From Bacillota bacterium (GTDB lineage: Bacteria; Bacillota_I; Bacilli_A; Erysipelotrichales; Erysipelotrichaceae): 64,000 bases of DNA. Where the stretch lies: NCBI GenBank assembly GCA_030526175.1, contig JAUNDJ010000002.1, forward strand, positions 23,912 to 87,911, given 5' to 3'. Each line of letters opens with the position of its first letter. The stretch's first letter is position 1. The notes beneath the pieces are model-generated. The model did not search any database and had not been told where the DNA came from. It saw only the letters and a program-made list of their open reading frames with translations. The translations under genes were made by a program, and so were the position numbers. Shown here piece by piece: positions 24,226 to 34,014 of the stretch.

Positions 24226-25590
24226 CTAGAACGCAAAATATAAGAACGATTGGAACGTACTTGATACCACAAAGGCAATCGCGATCACAAAGAATAGCAC
24301 ATAAACAATCAAGTTCATGGATACAGCAAGCTTCTTAGAAATAAACGTTTCGATTTTTTCTTGTATTGGCATACAGAAAAGACAACCAAAAACTAAGAAG
24401 AACAAAAACTGTTTTAAACTAAAGAAAGTTTCAAAATTAGCCAATCCTGTTGCATAAATACCAAGCATTCGACTTAAGATATTTAGAGCTTCTGGTAATG
24501 AATTGCTCATAAAGAATACCCATCCAATTAGAACTAAGATTAAAGTATACAGATGACGCACAAACGTTGGCATTTTTTTCAAAATATCATTTAGTACAAA
24601 TTTTTCTAACAACAACAAGATTCCATAATAGATACCCCAAACAATAAATGTCCAATTGGCTCCGTGCCAAAGTCCTGTACATAACCATACAATCATAATG
24701 TTTCGGATATATAAAACGTTACTAACGCGATTTCCTCCTAGAGGAATATAGATATAATCTCTAAACCATCTAGAAAGAGAAATGTGCCATCTTCGCCAGA
24801 AATCTTGTACACTTGTGGCAATATATGGGTGGTCAAAGTTTTCGGCAAACTCAAAACCAAACATTGAAGACAATCCAATAGCCATATCGCTATATCCACT
24901 AAAATCAAAATAAATTTGAAGCATATACGCAATCGCAAATAACCATGTTCCTAAGACTGTCTCATTTCCGTTTAGTGCCGCAAACAACATAGAAAACTGA
25001 TCGGCTAAAATAGCTTTTTTCACAAGCCCCTTAATAAATTTTTTCATACCAGCCCCGAAAGTCACAACATTTAATCGCATAAAAGATTGTAGCTGTTCTT
25101 CCATATCGTGGTATTGCACAATAGGTCCCATGCTGACTTTTCCAAAAAAGGAAATATATAAAGCGACCATCAATAAGCTCTTTTGTGGATTCACCTTATT
25201 CATGTACACATCGGCAATGTAAGATATTGCACTAAAAGTAAAGAAAGACAAACCGACTGGTAAGCTTAAATCAAAATGTAAACCTGTAAATCCTAAGAAA
25301 AAATTGGCATATTTATAAATCCCTAAAATTAAAATATTAAACAAAATACCAATGATAAAGACAATTTTTCTTTTTGTTCCTTCGTATAGTTGAATTTCCA
25401 AGCCAGTAAAGTAATTCCATAAAATGGAAATCAGCAATAACACTAAGCTAATCGGATTTGCCCAACAATAGAACAATAAAGACATCAATAATAACACGAA
25501 TTTTTTTATTTTTATTCCTGGTACGATTTGATATAAAAGCACGGATATCGGCAAGAATAAAAAGATAAATATTAAACTATTAAATACCAT
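24226..25590 (-). CDS. MBOAT family membrane O-acyltransferase
   Basis: A 454-residue polytopic protein of the AlgI/DltB/PatA group, which moves acyl groups across the membrane. It shows the conserved segments FFGKVSMGPIVQY, FWRRWHISLSRWFRDYIYIPLGG and the second histidine motif GLWHGANWTFIVWG, which holds the catalytic His. An AGGAGGGG site lies directly before the ATG. DUF4358, DHHW and SGNH genes flank it in one operon. The polymer that is acetylated cannot be read from the sequence; no capsule or teichoic acid synthesis gene is in the window. Confidence 0.95.
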   Translation of the reverse strand: MVFNSLIFIFLFLPISVLLYQIVPGIKIKKFVLLLMSLLFYCWANPISLVLLLISILWNYFTGLEIQLYEGTKRKIVFIIGILFNILILGIYKYANFFLGFTGLHFDLSLPVGLSFFTFSAISYIADVYMNKVNPQKSLLMVALYISFFGKVSMGPIVQYHDMEEQLQSFMRLNVVTFGAGMKKFIKGLVKKAILADQFSMLFAALNGNETVLGTWLFAIAYMLQIYFDFSGYSDMAIGLSSMFGFEFAENFDHPYIATSVQDFWRRWHISLSRWFRDYIYIPLGGNRVSNVLYIRNIMIVWLCTGLWHGANWTFIVWGIYYGILLLLEKFVLNDILKKMPTFVRHLYTLILVLIGWVFFMSNSLPEALNILSRMLGIYATGLANFETFFSLKQFLFFLVFGCLFCMPIQEKIETFISKKLAVSMNLIVYVLFFVIAIAFVVSSTFQSFLYFAF

Positions 25591-25599
25591 ATTCCCCTC

Positions 25600-26076
25600 C
25601 TACAATGCCGCTTTAAACACTTTTAAAACATCACCGCTGTTTTCACTCGTTACATAAATCGCATAATTAACTTGTGAATAAATCTTAGATTTTTTCAATA
25701 ACTTCACTTGTTCCGGACCATATCCTTCAAATGCGTTTGTTTGTTCTAAAACACGTTTTTGCGCTGATTTTTCTATCGTACTTGCGAAAGCTTCCTTGTC
25801 AAATTGAACAATTAACACTTCTCGAACATCCATTGGATCTTCGGCTTTATAATATGCAATATTTGTACAAGAAGATGGGTCTAAAGAAAACGTACTCTTA
25901 ATTTTTAAGTTATCTTGTTTTTCTAAACCATATTCTTCTAGTTCTTGCATAACAATCGTTTCTACTTCTTCAAAATTAGCGTTGCTCTTTTTAGGCTTTT
26001 GTAGTTGTACAAGCATAAATAGACCAAACACAACAATCAATACTATTTTGCTGATCGCAATCCCTATCTTTTTCAT
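25600..26076 (-). CDS. DUF4358-type membrane-anchored protein
   Basis: A 158-residue protein with one N-terminal membrane helix (about 6-25) and an extracytoplasmic domain of mixed alpha/beta character. The position next to MBOAT, DHHW and SGNH genes and the overall pattern fit the DUF4358 family, which accompanies these acetylation clusters in Firmicutes; its function is unknown. I use the ATG at 26076 with an AAGGGG site 5 nt away; a GTG at 26082 is possible. That site, UAAGGGG on the mRNA, is a 7-nt complement of the C-rich motif of the predicted small RNA at 21049. It is the first gene of the operon. Confidence 0.7.
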   Translation of the reverse strand: MKKIGIAISKIVLIVVFGLFMLVQLQKPKKSNANFEEVETIVMQELEEYGLEKQDNLKIKSTFSLDPSSCTNIAYYKAEDPMDVREVLIVQFDKEAFASTIEKSAQKRVLEQTNAFEGYGPEQVKLLKKSKIYSQVNYAIYVTSENSGDVLKVFKAAL

Positions 26077-26104
26077 ACACACCCCTTATAATTTCTCGAC
26101 TATT

Positions 26105-26110
26105 ATTATA
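26105..26110 (-). promoter_or_regulatory. -10 element of the acetylation/ktrA operon
   Basis: TATAAT on the minus strand, about 30 bp upstream of the DUF4358 start and just downstream of the ktrB terminator. A convincing -35 was not found. Confidence 0.45.
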
Positions 26111-26116
26111 CACAAG

Positions 26117-26142
26117 AAAAACGAATAAGATACCCTTATTCG
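26117..26142 (-). terminator. Terminator of ktrB
   Basis: An 8-bp stem (26122-26129 with 26135-26142) with a T-rich tail on the minus strand. It separates ktrB from the acetylation operon. Confidence 0.75.
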
Positions 26143-26147
26143 TTCAC

Positions 26148-27518
26148 TTATCCGACTAAAATATGTTCATCCGGCAATTCTTGATCGCCTTTGATTCGAC
26201 TCTTTGATAAAAAGAATACAGGAAGAGAAACGGGACCAATACGCCCCATATACATCAAGCCAATTACGATCCATTTTCCTGCCGTTGTCAACTGGGAAGT
26301 CAAGCCGGCACTTAATCCAACAGTTGCCGTAGCCGAAAAGACTTCATACATAGCTTGGTTTAGCGTCGCATTTGGCGCAAACACAAGAAGTAAAATAACA
26401 CCTGTTAATGACAAAGTAAAGCTTGCCATAAAAACCGATATTGCGACACGAATATACGATAAAGAAATACTTCTTCTAAAACAAGTAACATGATAATCGC
26501 CTCGTAATATGGACATACATGTTAAGAAAATAATTCCTATTGTCACAGTTTTGACTCCACCAGCGGTTCCAAGTGGAGAACCTCCGATAAACATCAAGAT
26601 GCAACAAATAAACTGTGTCACTGGTTTTAATAACGATTGATCAATTGTAAAGAAACCAGCGGTTCTTGTCGTTATCGATTGGAACAAGCAGAACATCACT
26701 TGTTGTCTAAAATTAAAATTCTGAATCGTAGCAGGATTGTTGTGTTCACAAACATAAATAAGGATAGCTCCACCAAAAATCAATATGGAAGTAATGGATA
26801 TCACAAGCTTAGTTTGCAGCTTACACTTCCTCAAGCTTAGTTTTAGCCCTATTCTTTTTATAAATAGATTTTTAAAAAAGGCTGTAATATCTTGATAAAT
26901 CAAGAACCCAATCCCACCCAAAACAATCAATGCCATAGTCACAAAGTTCATATATGGATTGTTCACATATTGGGCAAGACTATCACTTCCTAACAAGTCA
27001 ATTCCCGCGTTACAATACGCACTAATAGAATGGAAAATCGAATAACCTATTCCTCTCAGTGGTCCAAATTGCGGAATAAATTGAAAACTATAAAGAATAG
27101 CTCCGATGCCTTCCACCACTAAGGTTGCCTTAATGATATATATGACAAAACGGACGATACCACCAACTCCTGACAAGCCAAACAAATCTTGGAGAACAAC
27201 ACGAGTAGACATAGAAATTCGTTTTCCAAGCAATACCATTAAATAGGCTGCACAAACAATAACGCCCCATCCACCGATTTGGATCAACAATAAAATAATT
27301 ACCTTTCCTAATATGTTAAATTGCGTAGAAGCCGTTACTGTCATCAACCCTGTTACACACGCGCTAGTCGTACTAGTAAACATCGCATCGACAAAAGGAA
27401 GCCAATCTCCATTTTTGTTGCAGATAGGCGTTTGCAGCAACAATGCCCCTAATACAATTAATAAAATAAATCCGACTATCATCAAATATCCTGATGACCA
27501 TTTTATTTTCTTTTTCAT
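26148..27518 (-). CDS. ktrB: Potassium uptake channel subunit, KtrB/TrkH family
   Basis: A 456-residue polytopic K+ transporter with four MPM repeats. The selectivity-filter glycines are seen in TSACVTGLMTV, SISAYCNAGIDLL, ITTRTAGFFTI and ATVGLSAGLT, one per repeat. It would form a dimer on which the KtrA ring sits. The start is taken as the ATG at 27518; residues before it, possible in frame, look non-native. There is no Shine-Dalgarno; an extended -10 (TGTTATACT) ends 6 nt before the ATG, so the transcript may be leaderless. It has its own terminator, so ktrB is not in one operon with ktrA. Confidence 0.93.
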   Translation of the reverse strand: MKKKIKWSSGYLMIVGFILLIVLGALLLQTPICNKNGDWLPFVDAMFTSTTSACVTGLMTVTASTQFNILGKVIILLLIQIGGWGVIVCAAYLMVLLGKRISMSTRVVLQDLFGLSGVGGIVRFVIYIIKATLVVEGIGAILYSFQFIPQFGPLRGIGYSIFHSISAYCNAGIDLLGSDSLAQYVNNPYMNFVTMALIVLGGIGFLIYQDITAFFKNLFIKRIGLKLSLRKCKLQTKLVISITSILIFGGAILIYVCEHNNPATIQNFNFRQQVMFCLFQSITTRTAGFFTIDQSLLKPVTQFICCILMFIGGSPLGTAGGVKTVTIGIIFLTCMSILRGDYHVTCFRRSISLSYIRVAISVFMASFTLSLTGVILLLVFAPNATLNQAMYEVFSATATVGLSAGLTSQLTTAGKWIVIGLMYMGRIGPVSLPVFFLSKSRIKGDQELPDEHILVG

Positions 27519-27524
27519 GCAAGT

Positions 27525-27533
27525 AGTATAACA
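27525..27533 (-). promoter_or_regulatory. Extended -10 placed for a leaderless ktrB transcript
   Basis: TGTTATACT on the minus strand (27533-27525) ends 6 nt before the ktrB ATG. No ribosome site lies between. Confidence 0.55.
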
Positions 27534-27591
27534 CAAATTTACCTTTTGAAAAATTCAGGAATAATTTAGAATAAGGATGGAGGAATAAATC

Positions 27592-28221
27592 ATGAATGAA
27601 AACAGAATTAAAAGAAATAATTTATTAGCTCAAAAAGTAATTGAAGGATTACAATCTCGAAATATGAGCGGATATTATGTACAAACTAAAGAAGAAGCAC
27701 TACAAAAAGCTTTAGAATTAATCCCTGAAGGAAGCTCTGTCACTAAAGGTGGTTCCATGTCGGTTCTAGAAATTGGATTAGCCGATGCACTAATCCATGG
27801 CAACTACAATTATTGTGACCGCGATGCAGCCAGTGATAAAAAAGCAGCCGAGCTATTTGCGTATACAGCCGATGTCTTCTTAGGAAGTGTCAATGCGATG
27901 AGCGAAGATGGAGTTCTTGTGAATATTGATGGAAATTCCAATCGTGTTTCTGCTTTTGCGTATGGTCCAAAAAAACTCGTATTGATTGTTGGTATGAATA
28001 AAATTTCTAGAGACGTCGATAGCGCAATGAAACGTGCTCGTAACGAAGCCGCTACTATCAATGCACAACGTTTTAATCTAAATACGCCTTGTACGAAAAC
28101 AGGAAAATGTATGGATTGTAAATGCGCAGATACAATTTGTTGCCAATTCTTAATCACAAGATATTCTAAGCATAAAGATCGTATCCATGTTATTTTGGTC
28201 AACGATAACTTGGGATTCTAA
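27592..28221 (+). CDS. LUD domain protein (LutC/YkgG, DUF162 family)
   Basis: A 209-residue protein of the lactate-utilisation LUD superfamily. Family marks are GSSVTKGGSMSVLEIGL, CDRDAAS, VLVNIDGNSNRVSAFAYGPKKLVLIVG and DVDSAMKRARNEAA. A Cys-rich stretch near residues 163-184 (CTKTGKCMDCKCADTICC) could bind a metal or cluster. Stand-alone members with this tail are common in anaerobic Firmicutes; the reaction is not known, and no lutA or lutB lies nearby. GGAGGAATAAATC precedes the ATG. It is transcribed divergently from ktrB. Confidence 0.88.
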   Translation: MNENRIKRNNLLAQKVIEGLQSRNMSGYYVQTKEEALQKALELIPEGSSVTKGGSMSVLEIGLADALIHGNYNYCDRDAASDKKAAELFAYTADVFLGSVNAMSEDGVLVNIDGNSNRVSAFAYGPKKLVLIVGMNKISRDVDSAMKRARNEAATINAQRFNLNTPCTKTGKCMDCKCADTICCQFLITRYSKHKDRIHVILVNDNLGF

Positions 28222-28252
28222 AAAAGCGGAGTTTGTGAACTCCGTTTTATTT
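28222..28252. terminator. Bidirectional terminator after the LUD gene
   Basis: A 7-bp stem (28227-28233 with 28238-28244) with TGTG loop, A-run at the left and T-run at the right; also ends the convergent transcript from 28810. Confidence 0.8.
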
Positions 28253-28810
28253 TGTCATTTCGCTGAATTTTTTTAATATTTCTTCTTTTGAGTACATAAA
28301 GGTTTCGTCATAGCTAATGCAGAAATAATGTGCTTGACTATTTTGAATGAATTCTTTTAATTGTTCTACAACACACAGATCGTAGGCTTGTTTTCCAAAC
28401 TTTCCAATACCTGGCTTGTATAGAGCATCTTGTAAGAAAAGGATATCATCCACTTGTACCACTAAAATATCCTTATCGTTACAGCTAACAATTGGATAAA
28501 TCGTGATTCCTGGTTCAATTTCTATAGTTGAAGTAACCGCTTCTCCTTTATACAACTGTGTTTGTGTTGTATGCGAAACATATAACTTATCATAGATTAC
28601 ACACGATTCGTTAAACGCATGATCAGGATGCCAAGAAGTCAAGATGAGCGTTCTTGGGGTTTTAAATAAATCTATATATTCCAATGATTTAGGCGTTGTT
28701 CCACAATCAATAAGAATACTATGATCTTCTTTTTCGATTCCGATAATTTCAGCACTCAAAGGTGCCACTTCGTATTCTAAAACCTTAATATTTTCTCTAA
28801 TTTCTCTCAT
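28247..28810 (-). CDS. Metallo-beta-lactamase-fold-like protein with altered metal motif
   Basis: A 187-residue protein built like an MBL-fold hydrolase: N-terminal strands with HSILIDCGTTPKSL, then TLILTSWHPDHAFN in the place of the metal motif HxHxDH, and later a LFLQDALYKPGIGK segment. The first His of the motif is Ser here, so the usual two-metal site would be incomplete. The downstream DETFMYSKEEI tail is helical. I place the start at the ATG at 28810, 10 nt after GGAG; a TTG at 28816 is also possible. It overlaps the end of the upstream lipase gene by 14 nt and is probably in its operon. Confidence 0.65.
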   Translation of the reverse strand: MREIRENIKVLEYEVAPLSAEIIGIEKEDHSILIDCGTTPKSLEYIDLFKTPRTLILTSWHPDHAFNESCVIYDKLYVSHTTQTQLYKGEAVTSTIEIEPGITIYPIVSCNDKDILVVQVDDILFLQDALYKPGIGKFGKQAYDLCVVEQLKEFIQNSQAHYFCISYDETFMYSKEEILKKFSEMTK

Positions 28811-29723
28811 TTTCAATAAACTCCAATATATCCTTGTAGATAGATTCTCTGATGTCTTCGTTCAAGATTTCATGTCGATATCCAATATATAAATGATTTG
28901 AAACGTCAGAATATCCTACTTTCTTCATAAAATCTTGGGCTTCTATCCATTTGTTCTTATTCACAATACAAGGGTCTTCACTTCCTGCAATATAGAATAT
29001 TGGTAGTGTAGGATGATTCATTTTCCATCCCTCAGAATTATACGTCTCTTGCATCAGTAAGAATAAGTTTTTAAACCCATTTAATGTAAACACATATCCA
29101 TCGTATTCACAAGCGATATATTTTTGCACATTCTCTTTGTTCACCGATAACCAGCTAAATTCATTCTTATCCGAGTCGTGAATATTTTTAGTATACGAAG
29201 AAAAAGCTAAAGAATTTATGAAGTTTGAACGATGATGATTTCCTTTTATCTTTGATAAGACATTGACTAAAAGTAATGCCAGTCCGGCTGCTGGATTTTG
29301 GCTTGGAGAGCCACATACAATTAACTTATCAATGGAATCATCGTATTTTTTGGTAAACACACGTACCACTAAAGATCCCATGGAATGTCCAAAAAGAATC
29401 AATGGAACATTTGGATATTTACTTTTTAACGTCTCATTGATTAACTTCACATCTTCAATAATATAAGTACCTGTTTCATCATAAAAATACCCAAGTTCTT
29501 CCTTATTCTTTACACTTTTCCCATGCCCTCGATGATCGTGAATGCACGCAACATATCCATTTTCAGATAGATATTTCATAAAATCTTCATATCTTTCTTT
29601 GTGCTCTGCCATTCCATGACTGATTTGTACAATACCTTTTATTTTTCCATCTGGTATATATTCTAATACGTCTAATAAGAGTCCATCACACTTGGATGCA
29701 CATTTATACGAATTCTTTTTCAT
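28797..29723 (-). CDS. Alpha/beta hydrolase, lysophospholipase/monoacylglycerol lipase type
   Basis: A 308-residue serine hydrolase of the S33 family. It has the oxyanion segment VQISHGMAEHKERYEDF, HDHRGHGKS, the nucleophile elbow LILFGHSMGSLVVR near residue 107, the acidic residue in FYIAGSEDPCI and the catalytic His in GYRHEILNE. No signal peptide is present, so it acts inside the cell on lipid or ester substrates. The ATG at 29723 has AGAGG 8 nt upstream; an earlier in-frame Met at 29768 lies inside the promoter region. A TATAAT -10 at 29754-29749 lies within a 19-bp inverted repeat. Confidence 0.9.
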   Translation of the reverse strand: MKKNSYKCASKCDGLLLDVLEYIPDGKIKGIVQISHGMAEHKERYEDFMKYLSENGYVACIHDHRGHGKSVKNKEELGYFYDETGTYIIEDVKLINETLKSKYPNVPLILFGHSMGSLVVRVFTKKYDDSIDKLIVCGSPSQNPAAGLALLLVNVLSKIKGNHHRSNFINSLAFSSYTKNIHDSDKNEFSWLSVNKENVQKYIACEYDGYVFTLNGFKNLFLLMQETYNSEGWKMNHPTLPIFYIAGSEDPCIVNKNKWIEAQDFMKKVGYSDVSNHLYIGYRHEILNEDIRESIYKDILEFIENERN

Positions 29724-29741
29724 TTTTAAGGCCTCTTTTCT

Positions 29742-29760
29742 TTCTTCTATTATAGAAGAA
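29742..29760 (-). promoter_or_regulatory. -10 element within an inverted repeat upstream of the lipase gene
   Basis: TTCTTCTA and TAGAAGAA form 8-bp arms around a 3-nt centre; the -10 TATAAT of the lipase promoter (29754-29749, minus) is inside it. It could be a repressor site or part of the tail of the adjacent terminator. Confidence 0.4.
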
Positions 29761-29779
29761 AAGAACACCGAAGTGTTCT
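29755..29779 (-). terminator. Terminator of the GH1-ROK operon
   Basis: Stem 29762-29768 with 29773-29779 closed by a TTCG loop on the minus strand, followed by a T-rich tail. It lies 9 bp after the ROK stop codon. Confidence 0.8.
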
Positions 29780-29788
29780 AATTCTTTA

Positions 29789-30679
29789 TTATTGTTGATC
29801 TAAGAAGTTTTTCATCGCTCCTATTAAATTCGCATCGTTTCCATATTGGCATTTCACCAATTTTGGCTCATGGATTGGTAAGAAGCTTAATGAAGTAAAC
29901 AATGTATCCATTTCTTCTTGAAGAACCGTAAACAACAATGGCGCTTCACTAATTCCGCCTCCTACGGCTACCGCTTCAATATCGATCACACCTTGAATAT
30001 CAAAGATATACTTGGCAATGTATGAACAGAATTCGTGTAGAGCCGCTAAAGCCGCTTCATTTCCTGCGTTGGCTAACTCAAAAAATTTTACCCCATCAAT
30101 ATCTTCTTCGTTTCCAGAATGTTTCTTGTACATTTTTAATAAACCTGGTGTTGCACATTTAGAAGCAATCATACCACTTTCTTTATACGAAACGTTTTTA
30201 TCCACAAACGCAAAACTTAATTCTCCTGCTGAGAAATTTACACCACGATATACTTTATTTCCAAGGATGATTCCGCCACCAATTCCAGTTCCAATAACGA
30301 AAACCATTCCATTTTCCACATCTTTTAGAGCACCTACCCAGTTTTCTGCATTGGCTGCACATTTTCCATCGTTATCCACAGCCACTGGCAAATGATAGTG
30401 TTCTTCTAATATTTTTTTAACAGGCATGTCCTTAATAAATCTATAAGCGCCTCCTGTATGTGCAATACCTTGGATGGCATCGATTTTTCCTGGCATAGAA
30501 ATCGCAATACCTTCGATTTCATCTTTGTGTTCATCAATGAGCGTATACAAAGAATCAATCATTTCTTCCATACTGTTTGTTGGGGCTGGTACTTTCCATT
30601 TTGTCAAGATTTCTGATTTCTCATTCATTAAAGAAGCTTTAATAAAAGTTCCTCCAATATCAATAACACATACTTTCAT
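29789..30679 (-). CDS. ROK family sugar kinase
   Basis: A 296-residue kinase of the ROK family. The ATP phosphate loop is VIDIGGTFIKASL, the sugar site VAVDNDGKCAANAE holds the catalytic Asp, and GMVFVIGTGIGGGIILG with AVGGGISEAPL are the further nucleotide motifs. The HxCGxxGCxE zinc motif of typical glucokinases is not seen, as in BglK-type beta-glucoside kinases. It lies 1 bp after a GH1 gene, so either phosphorylation of the cleaved glucose or of an incoming beta-glucoside is plausible. AAAGGAT precedes the ATG. Confidence 0.9.
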   Translation of the reverse strand: MKVCVIDIGGTFIKASLMNEKSEILTKWKVPAPTNSMEEMIDSLYTLIDEHKDEIEGIAISMPGKIDAIQGIAHTGGAYRFIKDMPVKKILEEHYHLPVAVDNDGKCAANAENWVGALKDVENGMVFVIGTGIGGGIILGNKVYRGVNFSAGELSFAFVDKNVSYKESGMIASKCATPGLLKMYKKHSGNEEDIDGVKFFELANAGNEAALAALHEFCSYIAKYIFDIQGVIDIEAVAVGGGISEAPLLFTVLQEEMDTLFTSLSFLPIHEPKLVKCQYGNDANLIGAMKNFLDQQ

Positions 30680-30680
30680 A

Positions 30681-33057
<2,377 letters not shown>

Positions 33058-33090
33058 ATTATGTAATCCTTTCATACTTCCTTATACACT

Positions 33091-33099
33091 AGTATAACA
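33091..33099 (-). promoter_or_regulatory. Extended -10 of the aldo/keto reductase-GH1-ROK operon
   Basis: TGTTATACT on the minus strand, identical to the ktrB extended -10, but here about 34 bp before the start codon, with a ribosome site between. Confidence 0.55.
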
Positions 33100-33126
33100 G
33101 AAAAGTTCAGTATTAATTACTGAGCC

Positions 33127-33375
33127 CTATGAATTTATTTTATTTAGAAAGAAATCCACAACACCATCTAATAGAATTCCATTTTCCAATCGCATTTCTT
33201 TTATTGGACGATTCACTAAAACTACTTTTTTATCGAATCCTTTAACGAACTCCTACCTCTTGCACTTCGTTTATAATAGAGAGCTTCTAGAAAACACTCT
33301 TGTCCTCGTTTGCGAAGTCTGATATTTAAGTTTCCTCCTAATCGAAAATTTTGACGATTAGAAAAGCCCAGATGG
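33127..33375 (-). pseudogene. Degenerate coding remnant, unidentified
   Basis: The 320 bp between the aldo/keto reductase and the surface operon hold no intact gene. On the minus strand one frame reads about 45 residues including NLNIRLRKRGQECFLEALYY and KRSARGRSS, with no start codon; a second frame continues it as KGFDKKVVLVNRPIKEMR, then LENGILLDGVVDFFL and a stop at 33129-33127. One frameshift would join them. The tail pattern VVLVNR...NGILLDGVVDFFL is loosely like the C-terminus of AAA ATP-binding (DUF4143) proteins, but I do not identify it. A second hairpin, 33338-33344 with 33355-33361, lies inside. Confidence 0.35.
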
Positions 33376-33385
33376 TTTCTGGGCT
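33361..33385 (-). terminator. Terminator of the surface-protein operon
   Basis: An 8-bp perfect stem (33365-33372 with 33378-33385) with TTTTC tail on the minus strand, 11 bp after the last surface gene. Confidence 0.8.
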
Positions 33386-33396
33386 AACATAAAGTA

Positions 33397-34011
33397 TCAT
33401 CCTAAATAAGTATCATAAGAAATTGCCATGGAGAAATTTCCAAAAGAAAGAGCATCCCATCCTTGTTCGGTGAATACCAATCGTACTTGTGCGTACTTAC
33501 TTCCTTCTTTTGATACACTACCAATAATAGTATCTTCTCCAGGAACAATTTGACGATTGTCTACATAGATTGTGACTGGCATAGTTTCCTTAGTTCCAGC
33601 AAATGTACAATCACATGTCAAAGTTATGTAGATTGTTTGGTCTTCTAAATTTTCAACATTCACTACTTTTGCAGTTTCTACTACAAAATCATTCGCTCTA
33701 TATGGAATTACCAATTGAGCTGGCAAATCTAACAACCAAGTCACTGCCTTTTCTTCTTGTTCGATCAAATCTTCCTCTTCAGCAATTACTGAAAAGTCTT
33801 CTTCCGAAGGAATCTCTTCTTTAAATACATCGATTTCTTTTGCATCATCTTCTAAAAGAAACTGTTCTTCTATGACTTCTTCTGTTTGTTCATTTTCTTC
33901 CAAAATAATCGGTTCTTCTATTATTTCCCCGTCTTGTGCAAAAGAAGGAGCAGCAATAGTTCTTAGGGCAAAAAGCTGAACTAGAACGAGGGCAAATACT
34001 TTTCTTTTCAT
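33397..34011 (-). CDS. Secreted acidic protein of unknown function
   Basis: A 204-residue protein. A Sec signal peptide (MKRK, hydrophobic core, predicted cleavage after PSFA near residue 25) is followed by a strongly acidic segment of about 70 residues rich in Glu and Ile repeats, and then a beta-rich domain of about 110 residues starting TWLLDLPAQLVIPY, with two Cys (TLTCDCTF). There is no membrane anchor or sortase motif, so it is probably released or bound to a partner. AAAGGAG precedes the ATG. It is the last of five genes in the surface operon. I do not recognise a family. Confidence 0.7.
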   Translation of the reverse strand: MKRKVFALVLVQLFALRTIAAPSFAQDGEIIEEPIILEENEQTEEVIEEQFLLEDDAKEIDVFKEEIPSEEDFSVIAEEEDLIEQEEKAVTWLLDLPAQLVIPYRANDFVVETAKVVNVENLEDQTIYITLTCDCTFAGTKETMPVTIYVDNRQIVPGEDTIIGSVSKEGSKYAQVRLVFTEQGWDALSFGNFSMAISYDTYLG

Positions 34012-34014
34012 GAA

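Noticed and set aside
29742..29760. Inverted repeat TTCTTCTA/TAGAAGAA as a strong operator
   Set aside because: It merges with the T-rich tail of the ROK terminator and is AT-rich, so chance or terminator tail explains it as well.
33127..33375. An intact small gene between the aldo/keto reductase and the surface operon
   Set aside because: No frame has a start codon and the two fragments are in different frames, so I list it only as a possible remnant.
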